Assembly: GCF_000003815.2 (NCBI RefSeq)
Contig: NC_049995.1
Span: 7,771,626 to 7,835,625 of the forward strand
Direction of reading: 5' to 3'
Length of the DNA: 64,000 nt
Origin: Branchiostoma floridae
Taxonomy: Eukaryota > Chordata > Leptocardii > Amphioxiformes > Branchiostomatidae
The notes under the pieces were generated by a model that saw only the letters and a program-made list of their open reading frames with translations, had not been told where the DNA came from and made no database searches. Both the position numbers and the translations under genes were made by a program. Below, piece by piece: positions 54,101-64,000 of the stretch; the first letter of the stretch is position 1; every line of letters starts with the position of its first letter.

Positions 54101-57100
54101 TGGTACTTTGTGTAATAATAGTTGCCATATCATGTACAATTGTCGGGCAATAAAGTTCTGTTCAAGTGTAGGTGTCTTTTCTGTGTTATATCTGAACAAC
54201 AGAGCGCAACACATGATATCAAGTTTCGGAGCAATTCTTCACCTTTTCTGCTGAAGAGGATATTAGTAGATGGGGGGAGCACGGGAAAGAAGTGCAGTCA
54301 AATTTTTAGCCCCCCCACCCACCCACCCCCTAAGTATTTTACGGGTAAGCATGGAATCTCGGATTCCACGATGCCTCGGTCTTCTCACCCCAGTCCTTAA
54401 CTCTCCACTGAGGCAACGTGAGTGGGAATATATTATCAGTCAACACGATACGGACTTATAGAGGACTTGAAAATGGACTGTCGTACTGATTTCGTAATGA
54501 CATTTTTATCCTACGAATATTGATTGTATGGTTTATAACGTTAGACTTGTGTCGGATACTGTACATTTGATATTGTACATTTAAACTGATCAGTTTTGTT
54601 ATGATGTTATTGACTTGGGCTTGATATTATTGGATCTGACAGTGAACTGTTTAACTTTGGCTTCACTCGAGCTTCACTTTTTGTGAAGACCAATGAGGTT
54701 GTAGTGAGCTAAAACTTCCTTGGTAAGACTAAGAGACAAATGCATATTGATTTGCCCCTTGACGTTAACATGATCTGTTCCTCCACATAATGTATTTGTT
54801 GTGATACTTGTGTCATCTGATTTATACAGGAAAGTCTTTGAAAAGCTTTCACAAAATGTAGCCTTACCGAGTTAGCATTTTCGGGGTTAAAACGGACAGG
54901 AAACGCTAAATATTAGGTATTTAGCATGATCGTAAAGTTACTGGATATTCTGAAATAATGTGTTGTATTGTTCCTATGATGTTTCAGTATATCTTAAGTT
55001 TATGCAACCTTTCCGGGGCGTAATAGCCCCGAACGCGCTCAGAAAATATGAAATATTCGGAACGTGTTTTGTCTCCAAAGAGTCCTAGAACGTTCCATTA
55101 CTTGAAATCCGGATATGCGACATGATTATATGGTCCCATTCTTGACTCCTGAAATTATCCGGATTAATACGAAATATTCGGAACGTGATTTGTATCCAAA
55201 GAGTCCGAACACGTTCCATTACTGGAAATCCGGATATGAGACGTAATTATTTGGTCCCGTTCCGGACTTCTGAAATTATCCGGATATATACGAAATATTC
55301 GGAACGTGGTTTGTCTCCAAAGAGTCCGAAAACGTTCCATTACTGGAAATCCGGATATGAGGCAGGAATTAAATGGTCCCGTTCCGGACTCCAGAAATTT
55401 TCCGAAAACGCAGGGGAGTCATGTCAGATTTCGTCCGGATATTGTCCGGATATATCCAGAAACGGTCCCGATCCGGATGTATACAAACATAGAAACGTCC
55501 GGAAATGACACCCTTTCGCACAGTGTATAGGCATGTTGGAAGTCGGTGAGCAAGGAGGCCCCAGTACTGGTAAGTTATAACTCCAGTGGAAAGTCCCGCG
55601 GTAACCAGAGCGTTTGAAACAATCATGTCAAGGTCTGTTCCTAGTTCCGACATAAACCAGGTCCAGGACAAAGCTCGAACACTGAACACTTGAGAAGGAG
55701 AAGACATTAGACAAAGAACGATGCTCATCATTGGTCGAAAACCAAAACCCAAGGAAGCCGCCAGAGGGATGCAAACAAGTGCAAAGCACAGGCCAAGGAA
55801 AGGAAAACATGCTATCCGTCCGAAAACACGCAGACACTCCTGCGACATGGTTTTCAAGGCGAGTGGTGAAACTAAGCAACTTCTAAAAATAAGCGCAACT
55901 GTCATGCCTGTTCCCGTTCTGGTTGCTGTCATCAGATCAGTTACACAAGCCATGAAGACTATGAGAGAAATGAGAGCATAAGCATATCCTAGATTGAGCA
56001 TCAAGAAGACGGCGATGAACTCAACCAACGGAAGAAAGCAAAAGAAAAGAACGTCAAGCGCGACGGCATAAGACATTTTTCCCTCCGTTCCAAAATCTTG
56101 CTGGACTTTACTTTGCCCCGTCATCATAGCAGTGTACCAAGCCGCTCTCCTCTCATACTCGGACTCACGGCGCTGGGCTGGGCTGTGCCAGTGATGGTCT
56201 ATGTCCTTTGTTTCCACCATCTTGGCTTGAATGCCCTCGGTTTTCTCCTGGTTGGGGTCAAAAGGTTCTCCCGTCAGACGCTTCTTCAGACTCGTCTTAC
56301 CCTGCCGAGCATCTCCAAGAAACAGCACCTGTATCAGAAAAATACTAATAAACTAGAGTTCCACGACCCCATACCTTCGCCAAATGATTCTAACCTTTAC
56401 AACTGCTGTATCAATTGTTTGTTATTGATTATGCAAATAAGATTCTCATTTGCATAAATTATATTACTTGATCATCTTCTCCACCAAACAATGGGACATA
56501 CACAATCTATGTAAAAAACGTTTTTAGCACATTTTCTGATAATTTATGCAAATTAGGTAATCATTTGCATAATCAATGTTCAATGATGTTCACCTGTATA
56601 TAACTTGCAAATGCCACAAGTAAAAACTTCCCGTCATTTGCCACAATGCCATTATAGCATTTCCTCATTAATTATGCAAATTAGGTCTTTATTTTGCATA
56701 ACATATCTATCAACATTCTTCTCTTTCTCAGTTACAAATGCCACACGTTGCAATGGAACGGAACGTGTTTTGACGATTTCCTAATTAATTATGCAAATTA
56801 GATTCTGATTTGCATAATTGATACGTAATTATATGAAGCATCACTTAAGCTATGTACATACCAAAAATCATGACAATCCGTCAACTCCTTCTTGAGTTAT
56901 TCCCTTTCAAAATCTGACACTAAACCTGCCCTGCAGTTCCAAAACAAGCCGCTAGGGGGTCCAAACCTATACCTCTTACTCTCGGCATCAAGAGCTATCC
57001 ACCACTTAAAAATCATTGCCGCAGCATGTCCAGAACTCGAAATATCAAACCAGGAAGTTACGCTGCAGTACCATAACTGGCCACTAGGGGGCCACAAATC

Positions 57101-57897
57101 TAATCGTTTTTAGATTTTAACAAGACCTACCTACATACCGAATATTATTACAATCCATCCAGGCGTTATCATGGTCTTCTACAGACATAGAAACAAACAT
57201 ACACACATACACACGCTACCCAAAATATAACCTTCTCGGCGAAGGTAACAAATGGTAACAATGGTAATTTGTCAAACGTGAAGGCTCCTGAGACGTTTAC
57301 AGCACTTGGCGTTATTTCGGTTTTCGTGACAATAATCATCAGGTGTATTTTGCCAGCCAGTAGGTTACATTATGAGTAATGAGGCTGTTTAACGTGATCG
57401 AGGCACCTCCTCGAGCACGGGACCCCGTTTACGTCCCTCCCGGAAGACGATTTTCGTGGAAAGCTTCGTGAGGCTACAGCAATCCGGTCGTCGTTGGTTG
57501 GTCCCCCCCCCCCCTCTCCAAGAACTGACCGGACAGTCGCGTTGCTTAACTTCTGAGATCGACGGATCGGGTGTACCAACGCGCCACGCGGCCCGACGGT
57601 AATGGCGCCTGCAAAATGGCGGAATGTTGACAGTCGGGAGCCCTCATCTTTGAGATATTACTCAGAATTCCTGTCGCATGCGCATGCGTAGTCGAATCTG
57701 CGAAAGACCTTTTACAACAGGATGAATATGATGAATGATATGTTTCTCACCTTTCCCCGGTTGATGGGAAGCTTGCCGTGTATCCTGCCGTACCGGTACG
57801 TGAGATAGGCGGCCTTGATCTTGTCTTCATCCACGTACACACTGCCCGGCACGGGAGCGCCGTCTGCCATGCGGGACTTCCCCCACACCTTCCCCAT
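42184..57897 (-). CDS. Roc-COR GTPase with a membrane-spanning insert in Roc and a C-terminal death domain
   Basis: Coding exons 57,897-57,751; 56,328-55,522; 45,650-43,793; 43,290-43,091; 42,306-42,184 join in phase to about 1,043 residues. The Roc G1 loop is FLGDARQGKTSL (about 54-63), switch-like KTEGI (78-82), G3 TLMDFAGDEEYY (near 461) and G4 LVGTHRD (near 525). A hydrophobic block with 8-10 likely membrane helices separates G2 from G3 where Roc normally has a short hairpin. The COR domain follows (RWLKFLEVM, FDQAGDIIY, VVLDPQLLVDAM, GIVRSDFI, YLVPSRLPEY), then a Cys-containing tail (CCPF, LCCG). Exons 4-5 encode a death domain (VLGNDWKGLADHLGYGVTEI, ARKITEGLELLGRLDAVAVM). Roco proteins are dimeric GTPase scaffolds; signalling from a membrane through a death-fold partner is inference. 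Intron 2 (55,521-45,651) coincides with a transposon, using weak splice sites (GTGCGA, TGACAG). Upstream exons may exist right of 57,897, as CTGCTGTCAG precedes the first ATG. Confidence 0.85.
42560..43060 (-). mobile_element. Partial copy of the AT-rich dispersed repeat
   Basis: Contains TCCTCATTGATTATGCAAAT, CCACCAGGGACCCGCCAGGG and ends with GCATAACCTTTTCACGGAGG, TAAA, the reverse of the left terminus at 31,950. It fills most of the last Roco intron. Confidence 0.6.
43232..43700 (-). repeat. About 130-bp tandem array copying the death-domain exon acceptor
   Basis: Four copies (around 43,240, 43,375, 43,505 and 43,634) of GCTGCTGGATGTGGGAGTAC, TGCAGCTGGGTCTGAG, each followed by the exon edge and acceptor. 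On the coding strand each keeps a CAG or TAG at the exon border (CTAG/TGAGCCGCAGG, CTCAG/TGAGCCGC, GTAG/AGGACCGC, CTAG/TAAGCCAC) with AT-rich intron sequence between. Only the last, 43,290, continues into the complete exon. Confidence 0.85.
46687..47280 (+). repeat. 72-bp tandem minisatellite
   Basis: About eight units starting CCGGACAATATCTTGAACAA, then AGTTCAGTCAAAACACTCC, then ACCCCAGCGGTGCAGTTTGG. The period is a multiple of three, so frames stay open on both strands without coding meaning. It is within the CACTG element. Confidence 0.95.
47300..48540. other. Interior of the CACTG element, weak coding hint
   Basis: On the plus strand 47,345-47,502 is open (RLCKLCKVPSRPVRWHVN, then NGAPTGAVVADNS, NSLHRATAFAAVYNFET) and ends at a consensus donor CTG/GTAAGT. 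The rest is AT-rich; GTGCAATAAAGTTCATTCAT at 48,346-48,366 looks like a retroelement 3' end. I do not recognise the protein. Confidence 0.35.
48542..48823 (+). CDS. Hypothetical cysteine-rich exon inside the CACTG element
   Basis: A strong acceptor (TTTTTTTTCCATTCCAG) at 48,541 opens a segment that, joined to the donor at 47,503, would read ETAAEPLFPNRLSCHADDRG and then stop. After a one-base shift a second open segment encodes VSCQNCFYSEDGRCLDYAM, TVLETCRRYCGVLPEHLPSP. The Cys spacing and codon-like composition look protein-coding, but the frame break near 48,630 and the lack of a recognised family leave it unsure. Possible captured or decayed host gene, or a transposon-encoded protein. Confidence 0.35.
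48834..49077. mobile_element. 244-bp MITE with 9-bp target duplication
   Basis: Near-perfect inverted ends of about 33 bp (AGCACGTCACCGGAACGTAC, TGCGCCTGCGC). Flanked by ATGATATCA on both sides (48,825-48,833 and 49,078-49,086). An empty version of the site, with one ATGATATCA, is at 53,627-53,635. A 9-bp duplication is typical of Mutator-like elements. The ends contain a CRE-like TGACGTG/CACGTCA and an NRF1-like GCGCCTGCGC. Confidence 0.88.
49087..49190 (+). repeat. Direct repeat matching 53,636-53,735
   Basis: CAATGGAATGAACTCTCGCG, AGATCTCCACTCGCGTGAGT, TTATGACATGTGATATAACT, CCCCCTCTATTCACAAGTGA is nearly identical in both places, so part of the element interior is duplicated. Confidence 0.9.
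49200..50285. other. Interior of the CACTG element, nothing recognised
   Basis: No exon, terminal repeat or RNA gene is supported. Short ORFs on both strands lack family features. Confidence 0.4.
50290..50723 (+). repeat. 60-62-bp GC-rich minisatellite
   Basis: Units of GCTCCTGTCAGGCTGACTAG, CGGGGAGCAGTTCGGCACTA, ACCCGGCGTTCTCTCCTCCC start near 50,457, 50,517, 50,579, 50,641 and 50,703. The array runs into the assembly gap. Confidence 0.95.
50724..50933. other. Assembly gap of 210 N
   Basis: N run between two different tandem arrays; the array lengths are therefore underestimated. Open frames that cross it are artefacts. Confidence 0.98.
50934..52400 (+). repeat. Higher-order minisatellite (60 + 64 bp dimer, then monomers)
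   Basis: The monomer is built on GGACAGCGGCACCGTCGGAC, GGTTTGGTACAGTA, TATTGTATTTGCTGT. From about 50,990 to 51,690 two monomer types alternate with a 124-bp period (repeats of GCACCGTCGGACGGTTTGG near 50,996, 51,119, 51,243, 51,367, 51,491, 51,614). From 51,690 to 52,400 the monomers are single and increasingly diverged. Long frames on both strands (up to 586 codons) are a by-product. Confidence 0.95.
52410..53560. other. Interior of the CACTG element, one hydrophobic ORF
   Basis: 52,684-53,172 on the plus strand is open for 162 codons with hydrophobic stretches (LDFLCSCLLATFSW, SIVVIAFSAAGILFLY). No family recognised and no splice context; probably chance. Confidence 0.3.
53565..53735 (+). 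repeat. Repeats shared with 49.08-49.19 kb and 54.37-54.44 kb
   Basis: GGTCTTCTCACCCCAGTCCT, TAACTCTCCACTGAGGCAAC, GTGAGTGGGAATATATTAT recurs at 54,372-54,437. The following ATTCCCAATGATATCACAAT, GGAATGAACTCTCGCG is the empty-site counterpart of the MITE insertion at 48,834. Confidence 0.9.
53885..54165 (+). mobile_element. Non-LTR retrotransposon 3' fragment
   Basis: The frame from 53,895 reads YCRDQSTRTTKASSQLVVPK, then ETFRRSIAYRGPNVWNSLPP. The SIAYRGPNVWNSLPP motif is typical of the extreme C-terminus of non-LTR ORF2 proteins. The 3' end GTCGGGCAATAAAGTTCTGT resembles the one at 48,346-48,366. Confidence 0.75.
55040..55400 (+). repeat. 121-bp subterminal tandem repeat of the CACTG element
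   Basis: Three units (about 55,048, 55,169, 55,290) of GAAATATTCGGAACGTGTTT, TGTCTCCAAAGAGTCC, GAACGTTCCATTACTGGAAA, TCCGGATATGAG. GAACGTTC is palindromic. The units lie just inside the right terminus. Confidence 0.93.
56400..57240 (-). mobile_element. Reverse copy of the AT-rich dispersed repeat
   Basis: Successive TTATGCAAATTAG / TTTGCATAA pairs, CCGCTAGGGGGTCC and CCACTAGGGGGCC blocks, CATACACACATACACACG, and the terminus AAAATATAACCTTCTCGGCG, AAGGTAAC. It is the mirror of the copy at 31.9-33.3 kb and fills Roco intron 1. Confidence 0.75.
57385..57600 (-). mobile_element. 5S rRNA-headed SINE
   Basis: On the minus strand the head reads ACACCCGATCCGTCGATCTC, AGAAGTTAAGCAACGCGACT, GTCCGGTCAGTTCTTGGA, a clear derivative of 5S rRNA (CCCGATCTCGTCTGATCTCG, GAAGCTAAGCAGGGTCG, TGGTTAGTACTTGGATGGGA) including its internal promoter region. 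The body CTTCCGGGAGGGACGTAAAC, GGGGTCCCGTGCTCGAGGAG, GTGCC follows; the same body occurs behind a tRNA head at 35.15-35.34 kb. Confidence 0.8.
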
Positions 57898-57904
57898 GAC
57901 TGAC

Positions 57905-59870
57905 AGCAGGGCTGGATATGTACAATGTGTATGTTACTAAGGGCAACAAGCTTGTGGTACAAAAAGTAGTGTTCTTCTGTAGTTCTGTTACTGACGAGAA
58001 AGAGAACTACTGTATTCTACTTATAGAAGTAAATGGTCCAGAAATCATAACATTAAACAAGAGTTAGTTGACCATGCAATATCTAGTCCCTTTTTTAAAC
58101 TGGTAGGTAGTGTCCGCACCAAGACTAATGATTACATTTTGGGCCCCCTTGTAAGTCTTCTCAAAAGCTCTCAAAATTTTATGGAGGTATGAGGTTGTCA
58201 AACTCTACTTGATAAGAGTTTGAGTGACTTTATTAAATAACATATGAAATAAAATGTAATCAGTAACAATCTTTCGTCTTCAGATATCATTCTACATGCC
58301 AAACCTGATTTGTTTGGCGAAGGTATGTGTTTGTGGAACTCTAGTTGTATTTGCTAGGTATCATCCAAAGGTACTAGGTCCTTAAATTTGTCTGATAACA
58401 AATTTCCAGTTAAACAAACACTCTTATTTGTGCATGGTATATCCCACGGCCAGGCTAACACTGCCAGAACACAAGGCAAGTGTAACCTGACCCTATAGCT
58501 AGCTATCCCTTATCAGCAACGCAACCTATAACTCACCAAGCAGATGTTAGTGGGGGAAGATTGTCACCAAACTGCCCCTGCATGTTCCTACGGCGGTTAC
58601 CCTTGGTCGTGCTTGATTGTTACTCTACGGATTAAAATCAGTGTTACCTCTTCACGCGGTTTACATAAAGTCCAGTATTGGTGCCTTAGATAATGAGAAA
58701 TCATTTATTCATGAATTTCCGCTTCCCATTCACTAAGGGGAACTGCAAGCGGCACATTATGCAGAGTCAGGTAGCTCACGTGATGGTATAGTTAACGCGT
58801 GACTTGTATTAGTTACGACATGAAACGAGATGTAGATATTTCAGATCCTAAAATTGGTAATATATTTTATGATCTTTTATGGTTGTCAGGGGTTCTGCTC
58901 ACAGGGTAAGGGGGTACATGGTCAGCGCATGGGACCACAGCGCACTTGTTCTCCTTTTTAAGCAAAAATGGCAATAAAAACATGATTCAAATAGCGACGA
59001 TTGTCTCTACAGTGATACTAAATGTGAGTATAAGACAGACCAGTATTAGGAAAGAATGGACTAGATGCAGCATTTTTTGCTGGATTTTTTTTCGCCCTCG
59101 CGCATTAGTCTTGGGTTACCAGAGGATGTCATCCATAAAATTAAGCATGTCCTTAACACCATCTGAACGGCCACGGAACAGCATACAGACATTTCCCAGA
59201 ACAATCTAAAAAGTCAACATGGACGATTGACATAGCTGGGTACGTCTAAATTTGACTACTAGTAGTAATAAGTGAATATACTACAGATCTCACAACCTTA
59301 TAAAAGTATAATACAGTGAAAAAAAAAGTTTTCAAAAAAATGCCATACTATCTACTCATAACAACTAATGGAGGTGCAGTTCTTTTAACGTAAAACTGGT
59401 CAAACGTCAGCCTGGAGAAGCAATATGCAAACTGAAAACTCAGCTGAACAAAGACACATCTGTGGTCATCTGACAAGTCGACACACAGGATCAACATGTA
59501 GGTACCTGTTAACGTGGGTAAAGACCGGCATTCCACAAGGAAGCAAGTCAACATACAGTTCCGCAAGTCGAGTGTACATGTCAACGTATGACGTTACATA
59601 ACGACGAAACATCAACTTCAGACAACTAGAACAATGATACAGCTGTCATACAAATCAACACACAAGATAAACATCATACCTATGCTAGCACGCAGCTTAC
59701 ACTACATCGGGCTGCTACGTCGAGAGTAGAGACCGCCTCCACCCGGAAGTTTCCGACGATCAAAAGCAAAAGAGGAACAATATGTCTGACCTTCGTGATA
59801 CGTCATGCACATTCGTATTCAACAAGAGTTCGGAGACGTAGACCTTATCCCTCAATGAAATATTCATATA
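57905..59870. other. Spacer upstream of the first recognised Roco exon
   Basis: Contains the right terminus of the AT-rich repeat (58,195-58,350, ending GGAACTCTAGTT) and a GAGGATGTCATCCA fragment at 59,113-59,126. CCACCCGGAAGTTTCC at 59,738-59,753 includes an ETS-like site and may be part of a promoter, but no 5' exon could be proven. Confidence 0.4.
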
Positions 59871-59884
59871 TTGTGTAAATTTCC

Positions 59885-60015
59885 TTATATTCCACTCCAC
59901 CATACCGTAGGTATGGGAGTGAAACATATTGTATATTTCGCTCCAACATACCGTATGTATGTGAGAGTGAAATATGGTGCATATTTCAATCCACCATACT
60001 GCAAGCATGGGAGTA
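59885..60015. repeat. Inverted/tandem repeat around CATACCGTAGGTATG
   Basis: Three units of about 57 bp with TATTCCACTCCACCATACC, GTAGGTATGGGAGTGAAA. Each unit is itself palindromic (CATACCG-GTATG) and could fold as a hairpin. Confidence 0.7.
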
Positions 60016-60664
60016 AAATGTATTCTTTTCACAGGTTTGCGACAGCAAAGTTTGTATTGTTTTAATCGGCATCCATGGGTGACGCCATGTTGGCTCTGAC
60101 GTCAACGAAGGCCATCTTATTTTTTGGTGGGGATGGCGTCAACAGCGTGTTGTTGTTGCCTCGTCGAAAGGAAATGGACGGCAGCAATGAAGTGTTAGCC
60201 TGGTGTATGATATGACAGTGTATTGAGGTGTGATGGATATGTTGATTTTAATGTGGAATTAAAAAATGAAATTTAAGTTATATGGTGATGGTGTTGCTTG
60301 GATGGTGCCCTCAAAATATAGATGAACTACTCAGCGTGATTTTGATGACATGCATACATCAGTGTTTTTTGGCCGTGGAGATGATTTTGACGCATTTTCT
60401 ATATCTAGATTTTGAGAATTTTTGCAGTATACTCCATATTCCATCCTGTAAAATGTAGATATTTTTGGTAAAAGTGCTCGTGTCTTTTAGTCCCGAGCAG
60501 GATGAATCATGCTTACCATTTACAACTGTAGGGTAAGACGTAAAAGTTTTTGGTGTTGTAATCTGCAAAAGTAACTCAATTATTTAGTGTTTGAAAAGTT
60601 GAGACTATAAAAAAACACGCGTTTGTCAAGGAAAAGACAGACTCAAGCTTGTTTGCTTACCAAT

Positions 60665-60670
60665 TTTATT
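60665..60670 (-). terminator. Polyadenylation signal of the second protease
   Basis: AATAAA on the minus strand (CAATTTTATTG on plus), about 145 bp after the stop codon. Confidence 0.55.
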
Positions 60671-60812
60671 GAATAACTGACACTCGACGTAGCTGCTCAA
60701 TAGCTGGTGATTGGTCAGGAAAAGAAGCTAGGCAACCAATCAGCTAGACGACGCCTTATAAAGCTTCGTGAAGGAGGTTGAGATTCAACCAATGAGAGAA
60801 CAGCAGACGATT

Positions 60813-63654
<2,842 letters not shown>

Positions 63655-63684
63655 CTGGAAAAATACCAGTTATCGTTTATGAAC

Positions 63685-64000
63685 GAATGAATGAATAAAG
63701 ACCTTTATTGTACACTTTTACCCAAACGAGCTAAGTACAGGTCACTTCAAAGGCAAAGCATACAATCATATAAAAATAATACTTCGGCTTCTTTTCACTT
63801 CTTGGTAATGGTGAAAATGTATATATACATACGTAGGACTGCATGGATTTAGCTATAATCGGTTTGTTAAAACGCATGAGGAATATAGATTTGTTAGTGC
63901 TACTCATATGTCTAAGGCGAGGAACTATAATTTCAAGCGAAGTGATATCAAGAACGGAAATTGATATAATGATCTTTATTTGCATGTTCCTGCCCATGTG
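63685..64000 (-). mobile_element. Possible non-LTR retroelement 3' end
   Basis: On the minus strand the sequence runs AAGAAGCCGAAGTATTATTT, TTATATGATTGTATGC and ends ACAATAAAGGTCTTTATTCA, TTCATTC. That is a polyadenylation signal followed by short ATTC repeats, as in many CR1-like 3' tails. The coding part is beyond the window. Confidence 0.45.

Larger units (their letters stand above)
45655..55525. mobile_element. 9.9-kb CACTG-ended (CACTA/EnSpm-like) element within the Roco gene
   Basis: The left end reads CACTGTGCGAAAGGGTGTGA, TTTCCGGAC; the reverse complement of the right end reads CACTGTGCGAAAGGGTGTCA, TTTCCGGAC (28 of 29 identical). About 0.8 kb at each end is filled with TCCGGA/ATCCGGAT/CCGGACAA motifs, the subterminal repeat pattern of CACTA elements. 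The 3-bp flanks are TGT and TAT, possibly a diverged 3-bp target duplication. The interior holds minisatellites, a retroelement fragment, a small MITE and an N gap. I recognise no transposase. It occupies the position of Roco intron 2 with both splice sites at its termini. Confidence 0.7.

Noticed and set aside
55369-55521. Continuation of the Roco exon frame past the transposon terminus
   Set aside because: The residues after CLYT are translated from the inverted repeat and subterminal repeats, which occur in the same form at the other end of the element.
55522-56328. XK-related or scramblase identity for the hydrophobic insert
   Set aside because: Only a faint resemblance in spacing of hydrophobic segments; no diagnostic motif could be pointed to.

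Overview
The window is eukaryotic, with spliced genes, GT-AG introns, long intergenic DNA and very dense non-autonomous transposons. The proteins are close to vertebrate ones (peroxisomal acyl-CoA oxidase, ZNF706, sialin-type SLC17, chymotrypsin-like proteases), and one is a Roc-COR GTPase with a death domain. The repeat landscape is crowded with MITEs, tRNA- and 5S-headed SINEs and minisatellites. I infer an invertebrate deuterostome, most likely an amphioxus (Branchiostoma). This is inference from content, not from a search. Two N gaps (18,268-18,367 and 50,724-50,933) mark a draft assembly.

Layout: (1) 0.9-6.6 kb, minus strand: N-terminal 263 codons of a peroxisomal acyl-CoA oxidase; the rest lies to the left. 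(2) 8.9-10.4 kb, minus: a complete two-exon ZNF706 homologue, with a likely 5' UTR exon near 12.2 kb. (3) 12.6-14.6 and 15.2-17.0 kb: a tandem segmental duplication carrying two copies of an unrecognised 120-residue two-exon gene (minus). (4) 18.8-29.9 kb, minus: a complete 12-exon sialin-like SLC17 transporter. Its introns hold a 67-bp tandem array that repeatedly copies a splice acceptor and exon edge, itself split by a 1.6-kb TIR element. (5) 30-37 kb: gene-poor mobile-element graveyard (Tc1/mariner remnant, 245-bp repeat array, MITEs, Pol III-type elements). (6) 37.0-41.0 kb, plus: a complete seven-exon chymotrypsin/elastase-like gene with one in-frame TAG. (7) 42.2-57.9 kb, minus: a five-exon Roco gene of about 1,043 codons. 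Its Roc GTPase is interrupted by a multi-pass hydrophobic block and it ends in a death domain. Its second intron coincides almost exactly with a 9.9-kb element bounded by CACTG inverted ends. That element holds minisatellites, a retroelement fragment and a short element whose empty site is also present in the window. (8) 60.8-63.7 kb, minus: the last four coding exons of a second chymotrypsin-like protease, with the 5' exons off the right edge.

The genes do not form an operon or one pathway. The two proteases are paralogues with matching exon architecture. The strongest candidate for something undescribed is the membrane-inserted Roc-COR-death protein together with the transposon that appears to serve as one of its introns. 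All exon boundaries were read by eye from splice sites, reading phase and family similarity; no alignment or transcript was available.
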